Below, one piece after another: positions 13,447-20,499 of a stretch of 20,511 bases of DNA. The notes below the pieces were generated by a model. It had not been told where the DNA came from, did no database searches, and saw nothing but the letters and a program-made list of their open reading frames with translations. How positions within the stretch are numbered: the first letter of the stretch is position 1; each line of letters starts with the position of its first letter. Origin of the DNA: Sulfurimonas sp. (lineage in GTDB: Bacteria > Campylobacterota > Campylobacteria > Campylobacterales > Sulfurimonadaceae); NCBI GenBank assembly GCA_021648465.1, contig JAKISR010000034.1, positions 1-20,511 of the forward strand. Reading direction: 5' to 3'. The translations under genes and the position numbers were made by a program.

Positions 13447-16026
13447 TTACGATATTTTTACTTTTATCTCATCATTTTGTATATCAAAATTTACTTTTGA
13501 ACCCTCAATTACACTACCTTGCAGAATTAATTCTGCAAGTCTATCTTCAATTATTTCATATAAAGCACGCTTGAGTGGCCTAGCACCATAAATAGGATCA
13601 AACCCTGACTCTGCTATGTAAGCTTTCGCTTTATCACTTAAAGTAAGTTTTATATCTCTTTGTGCAACTTTACTTGCAATATCTCTAAAGAAAATATCAA
13701 CTATATCTACTATCTGTTCACGACCAAGTGCATTAAAAATAACAATATCATCTAAACGATTTAAAAATTCTGGTTTAAATGTTTGTCTCAACTCACTCAT
13801 AACCATATCTTCAAGTCCATCCGCATTTTTATTATTAATTATCTTATCGCTTGCAATATTTGAAGTAAGAATTATAATTGTATTTGTAAAGTCAACTGTT
13901 ACACCTTTATTATCAGTAAGTCTTCCATCATCTAACACTTGAAGTAAAATATTAAAAACATCAGGATGAGCTTTTTCTATTTCATCAAAAAGTATAACAC
14001 TATATGGTTTTCTTCTAACAGCTTCTGTAAGTTGTCCACCCTCTTCATATCCTACATATCCTGGAGCTGCACCAACTAAACGTGAAACTGAATGTTTCTC
14101 CATATATTCACTCATATCAATTCTTATCATAGCATCTTGTGAATCAAACAGAAATTTAGCTAATGTTTTTGCAGTTTGTGTTTTACCAACGCCAGTTGGT
14201 CCTAAAAATAAAAAACTACCAATAGGCGAATTAATATCTGAGAGTCCGGCTTTATTTCTTTTAATAGCACGAGAGATTGCGTGTGTTGCTTCTTTTTGTC
14301 CAATAACATCTTTATTTAATTCATCCTCAACATTAAGTATTTTATCTTTATCCCCTTGAAGCATTTTATTTACTGGTATACCTGTCCATCTTGAAACTAT
14401 AGAGGCAATCGCTTCTTCATCAACACAGTTTTTAAGAAGTGTTCCAGCTTCTTGAAGTTTTCCCCAATTCTCATTTATACTTTTTTCCTCTTTTAAAAGC
14501 TCTGGTATCTCTCCATACTCTATCTCAGCAGCACGATTAAACTCTGATTTTGCTTTGGCGTTTTGTGCCTCTTTTCTTTTAGTCTCAATATCATTTTTAA
14601 TAGTTGATATTCTCTCAAAAACCTCTTTTTCACTAGCGAAACGACTCTGTAAATCTCTAATCTCTTCCTCTACATCAGCTAATTCTTTTTCAATCTCTTT
14701 AAGTCTTTTAGTGTTTGCTGGAGTTTTTTCCATCTTAAGTGCTTCTTGTTCAACATGAAGTTCTGAACTTTTTCTCTTTGCATAACTTAAAACATTTGGC
14801 TCTGATTCTATTTGCATCTTAAGCTCAGCACACCCCTCATCTATAAGATCTATCGCTTTATCTGGTAAAAATCTATCAGCTATATATCTATCTGAGAGTT
14901 TAGCAGCGGCAACTAGTGCACTATCAGTTATAGTCACATTATGATGTGTTTCCAGTCTTGCTTTTATACCTCTAAGAATTTGTAAAGATTGATTTACTGT
15001 TGGCTCTGCAAGATTAATCGGTAAAAACCTTCTTTGAAGTGCTGTATCTTTTTCAAAATATTTTCTATACTCTTTTAGAGTTGTTGCTCCAATTGTATGA
15101 AGCTCTCCACGAGCAAGAGCAGGTTTTAAAATATTTGCAGCATCCATACTACCTTCACTTGCTCCTGCTCCTATTATGGTGTGAATCTCATCAATAAAAA
15201 GTATTATATTTCCATTTTGCTTCACTTCATCTATTACAGCTTTTAATCTATCTTCAAACTCACCTCTATACTTTGCACCTGCTATTAAAGCACTCATATC
15301 AAGAGCTATCACTTTTTTATTTGCAAGTGAGGTTGGGATATCTCCATTACTAATTCTTTGTGCAAGCCCCTCAACTAATGCTGTTTTACCAACACCAGGT
15401 TCACCCAAAAGCATAGGATTATTTTTAGTTTTACGAATTAAAATTTGCATCATGCGGTTAATCTCTTCATCACGACCAATTACAGGAGAGAGTGTCCCCT
15501 CTGCCGCTTGAAGTGTTAAATCTATCCCATACTTTTCTAAAGATTCTAGTATCTCATCAGAACTTTGTGAATCAATTTTTGAAGATCCACGAGATGCTTC
15601 TATATTTTTAGCCAACTCTGATATATCAATATATTTTTTTAAGATATTAGAATACGGCTCATTTTTTAAATTTGCAAGTATATAAGTATCTACTGCTAAA
15701 AATGAATCCCCATTTTTAGTCATTAGCCCTGCCCCATTTTCTAATGTTTGAACAAAGTTTTTAGATAATCTTATACTCTCTTTTGAAACTGTAGATGATT
15801 TTGGCAATTTTTCACTTAAGCTTTTTACATCAAGCTCCATTGCTATTTTATCTATGCTCATCTTATTAAACATTTGATTTAAAACAGAATTAGTGTTTGT
15901 AAGAAGAGCCCATAAAAAATGGATTGGCTCCACTTCTTGATTTTTATTATGTAATGCAAGTGATATTGCCGACTCAATTGTTTCAGTCATGTTATTTGTT
16001 AATTTTTCAAAAATACTAGTACTCAC
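13447..16026 (-). CDS. clpB: ATP-dependent disaggregase ClpB
   Basis: ClpB is a hexameric AAA+ chaperone that, with DnaK, pulls proteins out of aggregates after heat stress. The Clp_N repeats cover about residues 1-145. The first AAA+ module has Walker A GEPGVGKTA (about 203-211), the coiled-coil M domain lies at about 400-530, and the second module has Walker A GPTGVGKT (about 602-609), with the usual ALxRRF arginine-finger region in the first module (TALQRRF). The 859-residue length is normal, and the M domain separates it from ClpA/ClpX. The start GTG 16026 has AAGGAG 6 bases upstream. A strong promoter with a HAIR-type operator precedes it, and the leader can fold over the ribosome binding site. 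Confidence 0.98.
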   Translation of the reverse strand: MSTSIFEKLTNNMTETIESAISLALHNKNQEVEPIHFLWALLTNTNSVLNQMFNKMSIDKIAMELDVKSLSEKLPKSSTVSKESIRLSKNFVQTLENGAGLMTKNGDSFLAVDTYILANLKNEPYSNILKKYIDISELAKNIEASRGSSKIDSQSSDEILESLEKYGIDLTLQAAEGTLSPVIGRDEEINRMMQILIRKTKNNPMLLGEPGVGKTALVEGLAQRISNGDIPTSLANKKVIALDMSALIAGAKYRGEFEDRLKAVIDEVKQNGNIILFIDEIHTIIGAGASEGSMDAANILKPALARGELHTIGATTLKEYRKYFEKDTALQRRFLPINLAEPTVNQSLQILRGIKARLETHHNVTITDSALVAAAKLSDRYIADRFLPDKAIDLIDEGCAELKMQIESEPNVLSYAKRKSSELHVEQEALKMEKTPANTKRLKEIEKELADVEEEIRDLQSRFASEKEVFERISTIKNDIETKRKEAQNAKAKSEFNRAAEIEYGEIPELLKEEKSINENWGKLQEAGTLLKNCVDEEAIASIVSRWTGIPVNKMLQGDKDKILNVEDELNKDVIGQKEATHAISRAIKRNKAGLSDINSPIGSFLFLGPTGVGKTQTAKTLAKFLFDSQDAMIRIDMSEYMEKHSVSRLVGAAPGYVGYEEGGQLTEAVRRKPYSVILFDEIEKAHPDVFNILLQVLDDGRLTDNKGVTVDFTNTIIILTSNIASDKIINNKNADGLEDMVMSELRQTFKPEFLNRLDDIVIFNALGREQIVDIVDIFFRDIASKVAQRDIKLTLSDKAKAYIAESGFDPIYGARPLKRALYEIIEDRLAELILQGSVIEGSKVNFDIQNDEIKVKIS

Positions 16027-16032
16027 TTTTAT

Positions 16033-16057
16033 CTCCTTGTATAAGGAATTACTTCCT
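16033..16057 (-). promoter_or_regulatory. Two mutually exclusive hairpins at the clpB ribosome binding site
   Basis: On the minus strand TTCCTT (16048-16043) can pair with the Shine-Dalgarno AAGGAG (16038-16033) across an ATAC loop: five Watson-Crick pairs and one U-G, hiding the ribosome binding site. The same TTCCT can instead pair with the upstream AGGAA (16057-16053) across a GTAA loop, freeing the Shine-Dalgarno. A short weak stem on the ribosome binding site of a heat-shock gene suggests an RNA thermometer, but the stems are short and this is inference. Confidence 0.35.
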
Positions 16058-16085
16058 CACATAATTTCTTTTAATTTATAATAAT

Positions 16086-16115
16086 ATTATAGCAACTTGA
16101 GCTACTTAATGTCAA
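16086..16115 (-). promoter_or_regulatory. clpB promoter, consensus sigma-70 type
   Basis: On the minus strand TTGACA (16115-16110) is separated by 18 bases from TATAAT (16091-16086); both hexamers are perfect. Transcription should begin near 16079, giving a leader of about 50 bases. Such a complete -35 is exceptional for this kind of genome, which fits a strong promoter held down by a repressor. Confidence 0.8.
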
Positions 16116-16116
16116 G
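16096..16116. promoter_or_regulatory. HAIR-like operator, probable HspR site
   Basis: The sequence is CTTGA-N11-TCAAG, perfect 5-base arms at the spacing of the HAIR element (CTTGAGT-N7-ACTCAAG) bound by the MerR-type repressor HspR. The inner two positions of each half match only partly (GC and TG instead of GT and AC). It covers the clpB -35 box and half of the spacer, the position expected for repression. HspR controls chaperone genes including clpB in Campylobacter and related bacteria (established for the family); the binding here is inferred. Confidence 0.65.
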
Positions 16117-16163
16117 CTTTCTTAGTCTATTTTATGTATATCTGTTATTTTAATTATTTATTA

Positions 16164-16169
16164 TATAAT
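16164..16169 (+). promoter_or_regulatory. Putative -10 box of the nitroreductase gene
   Basis: TATAAT lies 28 bases before the ATG at 16198, and TAGGATAT lies between them as ribosome binding site. It is divergent from the clpB promoter, about 50 bases from the HAIR-like site. Confidence 0.45.
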
Positions 16170-16197
16170 TGTTTAAATAATTTTATAGGATATTTAA

Positions 16198-16875
16198 ATG
16201 CCGACAGTACTTCAAGCTTTAAAAAATCGTTCATCAAAAAGAGCATATTTAAAAAAACCAGTATCTAAAGAAGTTTTAGAAAAAATTTTAACTGCTGCTC
16301 AAATGACACCAAGTGGAACAAATATACAACCATGGATTACTTATGCTGTAAGTGATAAAAATGTACTTAAAAATATTGGTGATGCTATTATCAAAAAAAT
16401 GAATAGTGGTGAAAAAAAAAACCAATTTATTCAATATAGCCCACTAAATTTTATAAACCCGTATAAAAAACGTCGTAAAGAAACTGGTTTTGGTCTTTAT
16501 AATCATATTGGTATAAAAAAAGATGATAGTGAAGCTAGAATTAGAATTTGGCATGATAATTTTAGATGGTTTGGGGCATCATCTGTATTTTTTGTTTTTG
16601 TAGATAAAGTAAATATTGATGGTGCACAAGGTTCTTTTATTGATTGTGGTGCTTATATGCAAAGTATTATGTTAGCTGCACAGGAATTTAAAATTGACAC
16701 TTGCCCGCAAGGCTCCACCACTGAGTTTGGAAAAATTATTGTAGATATTTTAAATGTTCCTGATAATTTAGCATTTTTATATAGTATTGTTTTAGGTTAT
16801 GCAGATAAAGAAGCTAAAATAAACTCTTTTCAACCAGCTAGAGTACCACTTAAAGAGAGTGTTGTTTTTATTTAA
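16198..16875 (+). CDS. Nitroreductase-family flavoprotein
   Basis: The protein belongs to the FMN-dependent nitroreductase fold, cytosolic NAD(P)H oxidoreductases of broad substrate range. The N-terminal NRSSKRAYLKKPVSKE (residues 10-25) with the phosphate-contacting arginines, MTPSGTNIQPW (about 36-46), the GAYMQSIMLAAQEF helix and the C-terminal glycine turn VLGYADKEAKIN (about 198-209) are the family pattern. The 225-residue length is normal. The start ATG has a well-spaced AGGA. It runs divergently from clpB and converges on the PLP enzyme gene with an 8-base overlap. The substrate cannot be read from sequence. Confidence 0.9.
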   Translation: MPTVLQALKNRSSKRAYLKKPVSKEVLEKILTAAQMTPSGTNIQPWITYAVSDKNVLKNIGDAIIKKMNSGEKKNQFIQYSPLNFINPYKKRRKETGFGLYNHIGIKKDDSEARIRIWHDNFRWFGASSVFFVFVDKVNIDGAQGSFIDCGAYMQSIMLAAQEFKIDTCPQGSTTEFGKIIVDILNVPDNLAFLYSIVLGYADKEAKINSFQPARVPLKESVVFI

Positions 16876-17743
16876 GGGCACCTCTAAAAACCTTTCTTTT
16901 ATATCTTTTTAACATGCTCTCATTCCCTGTAACACCGCCACTATGTATATAAACTATCTCTTCATCTGTTTGTTCCAAGAGTGCTTTCCACATAGCTGGT
17001 GCATAAAGTAAATCAAACTCAATCCCTACACTTAATAGTTTTTTTTGTATCTCTAAAAATTCTAGATAAGGTTTTGCAAAGTGATATTTTTTCTCTGGTT
17101 CTAAAATAATTAAATTATCAGGAATTTTATGAAGTGCATTCATCTGTTTTTTTAAATAATCTACATCTCCAACACAAGGTGTTGTATATACTTTATACTC
17201 TGGTAAAGATAAAGCTAAATATAAAGCTGTTGTTCCCGTTCCTGAAGGGGTTGCAAGTGATTTAGACTCTAGGTTATCTTTTCTAATCTCCTCTGCTAAA
17301 ACTTCTAAACCCTCTTGTGCTTCAAGTACAGCACCACCTTGATCTATTATAAAAGTTTTATCTTGTAGATTGCCTCTAAGTGAGGCTATATAATTTTTGT
17401 AAAACTCCTCTTTTATCTCAATATGTTTCATTCCAAGTCTTATAGAGTGAAAATAATTGCCACAATTATCATATTTTTGTGTTTGATTTATTGGTTTTGT
17501 ATAATAAACAAATTCCCAACCTTTGTCTTTACACATTGCAGCAATTGCAAGCATTGCATTTGATTGTGTTCCACCATAAGAAATAATTTTGTTAAGTGAT
17601 GAAGATGGAGCTTGTAGCAAAGCATAGAGTTTTCTGTATTTATTCCCTGCGAGATATTTATCTACTAAATCATCCCTCTTTACATAAAAATCCCTAGAAT
17701 CTAAAGTGATTTTAGATACTGGAGAATCTTGTATTTTAATCAA
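16868..17743 (-). CDS. PLP enzyme of the ACC deaminase/D-cysteine desulfhydrase family
   Basis: Fold-type II PLP enzymes of this family deaminate 1-aminocyclopropane-1-carboxylate or desulfhydrate D-cysteine. The pyridoxal lysine is Lys35 in AGNKYRKL, followed by the substrate-binding ISYGGTQSNAMLAIAA (about 53-68) and the phosphate-holding glycine loop PSGTGTTALYLAL (about 166-178). At 291 residues it is about 40 shorter than E. coli DcyD or Pseudomonas ACC deaminase. Annotations in this group often read ACC deaminase, but D-cysteine or another amino acid is equally possible. ATG 17743 lies 8 bases after the PPIase stop without a clear Shine-Dalgarno, so the two are probably co-transcribed. 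Confidence 0.82.
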   Translation of the reverse strand: MIKIQDSPVSKITLDSRDFYVKRDDLVDKYLAGNKYRKLYALLQAPSSSLNKIISYGGTQSNAMLAIAAMCKDKGWEFVYYTKPINQTQKYDNCGNYFHSIRLGMKHIEIKEEFYKNYIASLRGNLQDKTFIIDQGGAVLEAQEGLEVLAEEIRKDNLESKSLATPSGTGTTALYLALSLPEYKVYTTPCVGDVDYLKKQMNALHKIPDNLIILEPEKKYHFAKPYLEFLEIQKKLLSVGIEFDLLYAPAMWKALLEQTDEEIVYIHSGGVTGNESMLKRYKRKVFRGALK

Positions 17744-17751
17744 AAAAATAC

Positions 17752-18573
17752 TTATTTAATTGTTGCTTTTTTCTCTAATTCTTTCATTTTAGCTAACATT
17801 ACAGACTTAGCTTTATCAAGTCTAAGACGATTGTTAATAGTAGCTTTTGCCTCTGTAAATTTAACTTGTTTGTCATTTTTAGCTTCTAATAAAATAATAT
17901 GGTAACCAAATTGTGTTTTTACAGGTTCTGATACTGTTCCAGGCTTCATACTAAATGCTTTTTCACTAAACTCTGGAACCATCTCTCTTGGGGAAAAAGT
18001 GGGAAGTTTACCACCCTCCATTCCACTTGGTCCAATTGATTTCTCTTTTGCTAATTCAGCAAACTTATCTATAAGCACTTCTCCACTTAAGCCTTTAAAG
18101 TTTTTAGCAATTACTTTAGCTTCTGCTTCTGTTTCAACTAAAATATGACGAGCATCAGCCGTTTTAGAATGAAATTCTTCTTTGTTATTATCATAATACT
18201 CTTTCATCTCTGCATTAGAAATAGCAATTTTATCAACCTCTCTTTTTTGCCATAACTGAATAGCTATCTCTTTTTTAATTCTTTTTGAAACTTCTTCATA
18301 TTTATTTTTAAAATCTTCCAATTCTAATACACCAGTTTTTTCAGCATCATCATAAACTAACTCTTTTGCGACTAACTGCTCTAATACTTGTTTTCTAAAT
18401 TCAACTTGTTTTTCAGCTGGAACTTGATTAAATCTTCCTTGAGTAGCTGTCATAAGTTCTCTCTCAACATCTTGTTGAGTGATAGATGTACCATTGACTG
18501 TTACAAGTGTTTGAGCTACTGAAATTGTAGACAATAAAGCTAAAGATGTTACTAGTTTTGTTACTGTTTTCAT
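17752..18573 (-). CDS. Periplasmic peptidyl-prolyl isomerase of the PEB4/Cbf2 (parvulin) type
   Basis: PEB4 is a SurA-like chaperone and PPIase that helps outer-membrane protein folding in the periplasm. Residues 1-20 form a signal peptide (MKTVTKLVTSLALLSTISVA). An N-terminal SurA_N-like helical part follows (about 21-125), then the parvulin domain ADARHILVETEAEA (about 134-147) with GPSGMEGGKLPTFSPREMVPEF (about 175-196) and VKTQFGYHIILLEAK (about 211-225), and a C-terminal helix returning to the chaperone lobe. The 273 residues match Campylobacter PEB4 (from memory). The start ATG has AAGGAAA ahead of it. It is divergent from nth, as in Campylobacter, but is followed by the PLP enzyme instead of the fructose-bisphosphate aldolase gene expected there. 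Confidence 0.92.
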   Translation of the reverse strand: MKTVTKLVTSLALLSTISVAQTLVTVNGTSITQQDVERELMTATQGRFNQVPAEKQVEFRKQVLEQLVAKELVYDDAEKTGVLELEDFKNKYEEVSKRIKKEIAIQLWQKREVDKIAISNAEMKEYYDNNKEEFHSKTADARHILVETEAEAKVIAKNFKGLSGEVLIDKFAELAKEKSIGPSGMEGGKLPTFSPREMVPEFSEKAFSMKPGTVSEPVKTQFGYHIILLEAKNDKQVKFTEAKATINNRLRLDKAKSVMLAKMKELEKKATIK

Positions 18574-18641
18574 TAATTTTCCTTAATAGTAGGAGAAGAT
18601 TCTAGTAATTTTATGCTAATGATTATTAAACAGAGTGTAAA

Positions 18642-18647
18642 ATTATA
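18642..18647 (-). promoter_or_regulatory. Putative -10 box of the PPIase promoter
   Basis: The minus strand reads GGATATAATTTT, a perfect TATAAT, about 70 bases before the PPIase ATG. It overlaps the region just before the nth start, where the plus strand has TAAAAT (18638-18643), so divergent promoters may share this spot. Confidence 0.4.
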
Positions 18648-18650
18648 TCC

Positions 18651-19292
18651 ATGAAAAAAGCTACCAAAAAAGAAATAATACAGATTCATCAATTATTTAT
18701 CGATAAATATAGTGATGCTGTAACTGAACTAGAATATAAAAATGCTTATGAACTTGTAGTAGTTGTTGCTCTATCTGCACAATGCACTGATAAAAGAGTA
18801 AATATACTTACCCCAGCTTTATTTGAAAAATATCCAAACCCCCAATCATTAGCAATAGCTAATTTAGATGATGTAAAATCTCTTATAAGCAGTTGTTCTT
18901 TTTTTAATAATAAAGCAAAAAATATAGTTTCTATGGCAAAAAGAGTTATGGAAGTATATGATGGTGAAATACCTATGAATGGAAAAGAACTAATCACCTT
19001 AGCTGGTGTTGGACAAAAAACTGCAAATGTTGTGATGATAGAATATACTGGTGCAAACCTTATGGCTGTAGATACACATGTTTTTAGAGTTTCTCATCGA
19101 CTTGGGTTAAGTGATGATAAAACTGCTACAAAAACAGAGGCTACACTTGTGAAGAAATTCAAAATAAACCTTCATACCCTTCATCAGGGGATGGTTTTAT
19201 TTGGTCGATATATTTGCAAAGCTAAAAATCCAAAATGCGATGAATGTTTTCTAACTGAATTTTGTAAAACAAAAGAGAGTTTTAAAGTATAA
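18651..19292 (+). CDS. nth: Endonuclease III (DNA glycosylase/AP lyase)
   Basis: Nth removes oxidised pyrimidines from DNA and cuts the abasic site. The helix-hairpin-helix LAGVGQKTA (residues 117-125) carries the catalytic Lys123, and Asp141 lies in AVDTHVFRVSHRLGLS. The [4Fe-4S] ligands are Cys189, Cys196, Cys199 and Cys205 (spacing 6-2-5), all present. The 213-residue length is normal. ATG 18651 has no Shine-Dalgarno; with TAAAAT at 18638-18643 the message may be leaderless. The divergent partner is the PPIase gene; the small lipoprotein gene follows 26 bases later on the same strand. Confidence 0.97.
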   Translation: MKKATKKEIIQIHQLFIDKYSDAVTELEYKNAYELVVVVALSAQCTDKRVNILTPALFEKYPNPQSLAIANLDDVKSLISSCSFFNNKAKNIVSMAKRVMEVYDGEIPMNGKELITLAGVGQKTANVVMIEYTGANLMAVDTHVFRVSHRLGLSDDKTATKTEATLVKKFKINLHTLHQGMVLFGRYICKAKNPKCDECFLTEFCKTKESFKV

Positions 19293-19318
19293 ACTAAAAT
19301 TGGATTACTATTTGCTTT

Positions 19319-19567
19319 ATGAATTTTATGATTAAATATATACTACTTATCTCTAGCTTATTTCTCTTTAGTGCTTGTGTAAACAAACATGGTATATCAT
19401 TACAATACTATAGCGACTGCAAAGAGTATTATGATTTACAAGGTTACTACCATAAAGATTGTGGAGAAGATGACATAATCACTTATAAAAGAATAAAAAA
19501 AGAGAGCAAAAAAGCTATAGATTATGTTATTGGAGAAGATGAAAAACCAAAAGGTAATGTTTGGTAA
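19319..19567 (+). CDS. Small predicted lipoprotein of unknown function, 82 residues
   Basis: The N-terminus has a basic start, a hydrophobic run (about residues 5-17) and the lipobox LFSAC with the modified Cys at 20, so the mature protein should be a membrane-anchored lipoprotein of about 63 residues. The mature part is polar and Tyr-rich, with two further Cys (34 and 48) in SDCKEYYDLQGYYHKDC that could form a disulfide in the periplasm, then a charged tail. The start may be ATG 19319 or ATG 19328; neither has a strong Shine-Dalgarno. It follows nth on the same strand. I do not recognise a named family. Confidence 0.75.
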   Translation: MNFMIKYILLISSLFLFSACVNKHGISLQYYSDCKEYYDLQGYYHKDCGEDDIITYKRIKKESKKAIDYVIGEDEKPKGNVW

Positions 19568-19613
19568 AACATATAGTTTTTTATAAAATAAAAAGTACAA
19601 AATATTTCTAGGC

Positions 19614-19653
19614 AGTTTCTTTGAAAATTGGCTGAAGCCAATTGAAAAAAACT
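19614..19653. terminator. Hairpin between the lipoprotein gene and cmoA, probable bidirectional terminator
   Basis: AATTGGCT (19626-19633) and AGCCAATT (19636-19643) are perfect 8-base arms with a two-base gap. Outside them AGTTT and AAACT (19614-19618, 19649-19653), plus a short T/A pairing, extend the stem imperfectly. Read on the minus strand the core is followed by TTTTC. It sits in the 108-base gap between two convergent genes, the usual place for a shared terminator; the short T-tract keeps confidence moderate. Confidence 0.5.
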
Positions 19654-19675
19654 AACGACGAAAGATAAAGCAATT

Positions 19676-20383
19676 TTACTTTATAGCTATAAAAGTTACA
19701 AAATTTGCCCAACGAAATACTACTTCACAATGTGAAAATCCACAATTTTTAGCCATTTTTATATTTTCATCTTCACTATATGGAACTAATACATTCTCAA
19801 GTGCTTCCCTTTTTTGCATAATTTCATATTCTGAATACCCTTGCTCTTTTTTAAAATTATAATAACACTCTATTAAATCTTTATTTAATTTTGCTTGATG
19901 ACTTATAACCTTTTCACTAAATATAAAAATAGCATCTTTTTTTAATGATTTTGCTATTTTTTTAACCAACTCTTCTCGAACAAGAGGTCGGATAAATTGT
20001 AAGGTATAACTACTGATAATAACATCAGCTTTTTTATAATCATACTCTAATATATTTGCATTTTTAAGCTCTATATCTGCACCAAATGCTTCACATTTTT
20101 TTCTCGCTTGCTCAAGCATCGCTTCAGAATTATCAATTCCAATTAAAGTTGATTTAATTTTTAATTTTTTACTTATATTTATAAAAAGTGAGGCTGTAGA
20201 GCAACCTAAATCATAAGCAATTCCACCATTTTCTAATTGCTTAAGTATAAAAAATTCTGTAATCTTTTGAGACTCTTTATAAAAAGGTACACTCCTAGAG
20301 AGCATATCATCAAAAACAGCTGCAACCTCTTCATCAAACTCAAATTGCTTTTTTATTGGTTTTGTAAATACTTTATCATTCAT
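19676..20383 (-). CDS. cmoA: Carboxy-S-adenosyl-L-methionine synthase CmoA
   Basis: CmoA converts SAM and prephenate to carboxy-SAM, which CmoB uses to make the cmo5U34 modification of tRNA. The N-terminal FEFDEEVAAVFDDMLSRSVP (residues 14-33) is the CmoA signature, the SAM-binding loop is YDLGCSTAS (57-65), and SSYTLQFI (about 124-131) and VLVPYSEDEN (about 199-208) follow. The C-terminus RWANFVTFIAIK resembles the conserved CmoA end (FxFxSxxAIK). The 235-residue length is normal. The start ATG 20383 has GGGGA just upstream. cmoB is not in view. With mnmE in the same window, two wobble-uridine-34 modification genes are present but in separate units. Confidence 0.93.
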   Translation of the reverse strand: MNDKVFTKPIKKQFEFDEEVAAVFDDMLSRSVPFYKESQKITEFFILKQLENGGIAYDLGCSTASLFINISKKLKIKSTLIGIDNSEAMLEQARKKCEAFGADIELKNANILEYDYKKADVIISSYTLQFIRPLVREELVKKIAKSLKKDAIFIFSEKVISHQAKLNKDLIECYYNFKKEQGYSEYEIMQKREALENVLVPYSEDENIKMAKNCGFSHCEVVFRWANFVTFIAIK

Positions 20384-20409
20384 TATATCCCCAATAATTC
20401 CATACCAAA

Positions 20410-20438
20410 TTAGACAACAAGCTTGATTGCTCTATAAT
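20410..20438 (+). promoter_or_regulatory. Plus-strand promoter for a gene beyond the window
   Basis: TTAGAC (20410-20415), a fair -35, is followed after 17 bases by a perfect TATAAT (20433-20438). It is divergent from cmoA and would start a transcript at about 20445 that runs out of the window. Confidence 0.5.
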
Positions 20439-20453
20439 TAGGTACTTCAAAGC

Positions 20454-20499
20454 GAAAAAGTCACACTCAAAGACTTCACCCAACGGGTGTAACTTTTTC
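20454..20499 (+). other. Long imperfect hairpin in the leader of the next gene; possible attenuator
   Basis: GAAAAAGTCACAC (20454-20466) pairs with GTGTAACTTTTTC (20487-20499), 12 of 13 positions. Inside lies an alternative small stem, CACCC-AAC-GGGTG (20477-20489), followed by TAACTTTTT, which looks like a terminator. The two foldings share GTG bases and exclude each other. It begins about 10 bases after the predicted transcript start at 20445. It could also be the 3' end of a convergent gene outside the window. Confidence 0.35.

Noticed and set aside
16040..16140. CIRCE element (HrcA operator) before clpB
   Set aside because: The pattern TTAGCACTC-N9-GAGTGCTAA is not present; only the HAIR-like repeat is found.
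18651..20383. nth, lipoprotein and cmoA as one functional module
   Set aside because: cmoA is on the opposite strand, separated by a probable terminator, and the functions (DNA repair, tRNA modification) are unrelated.
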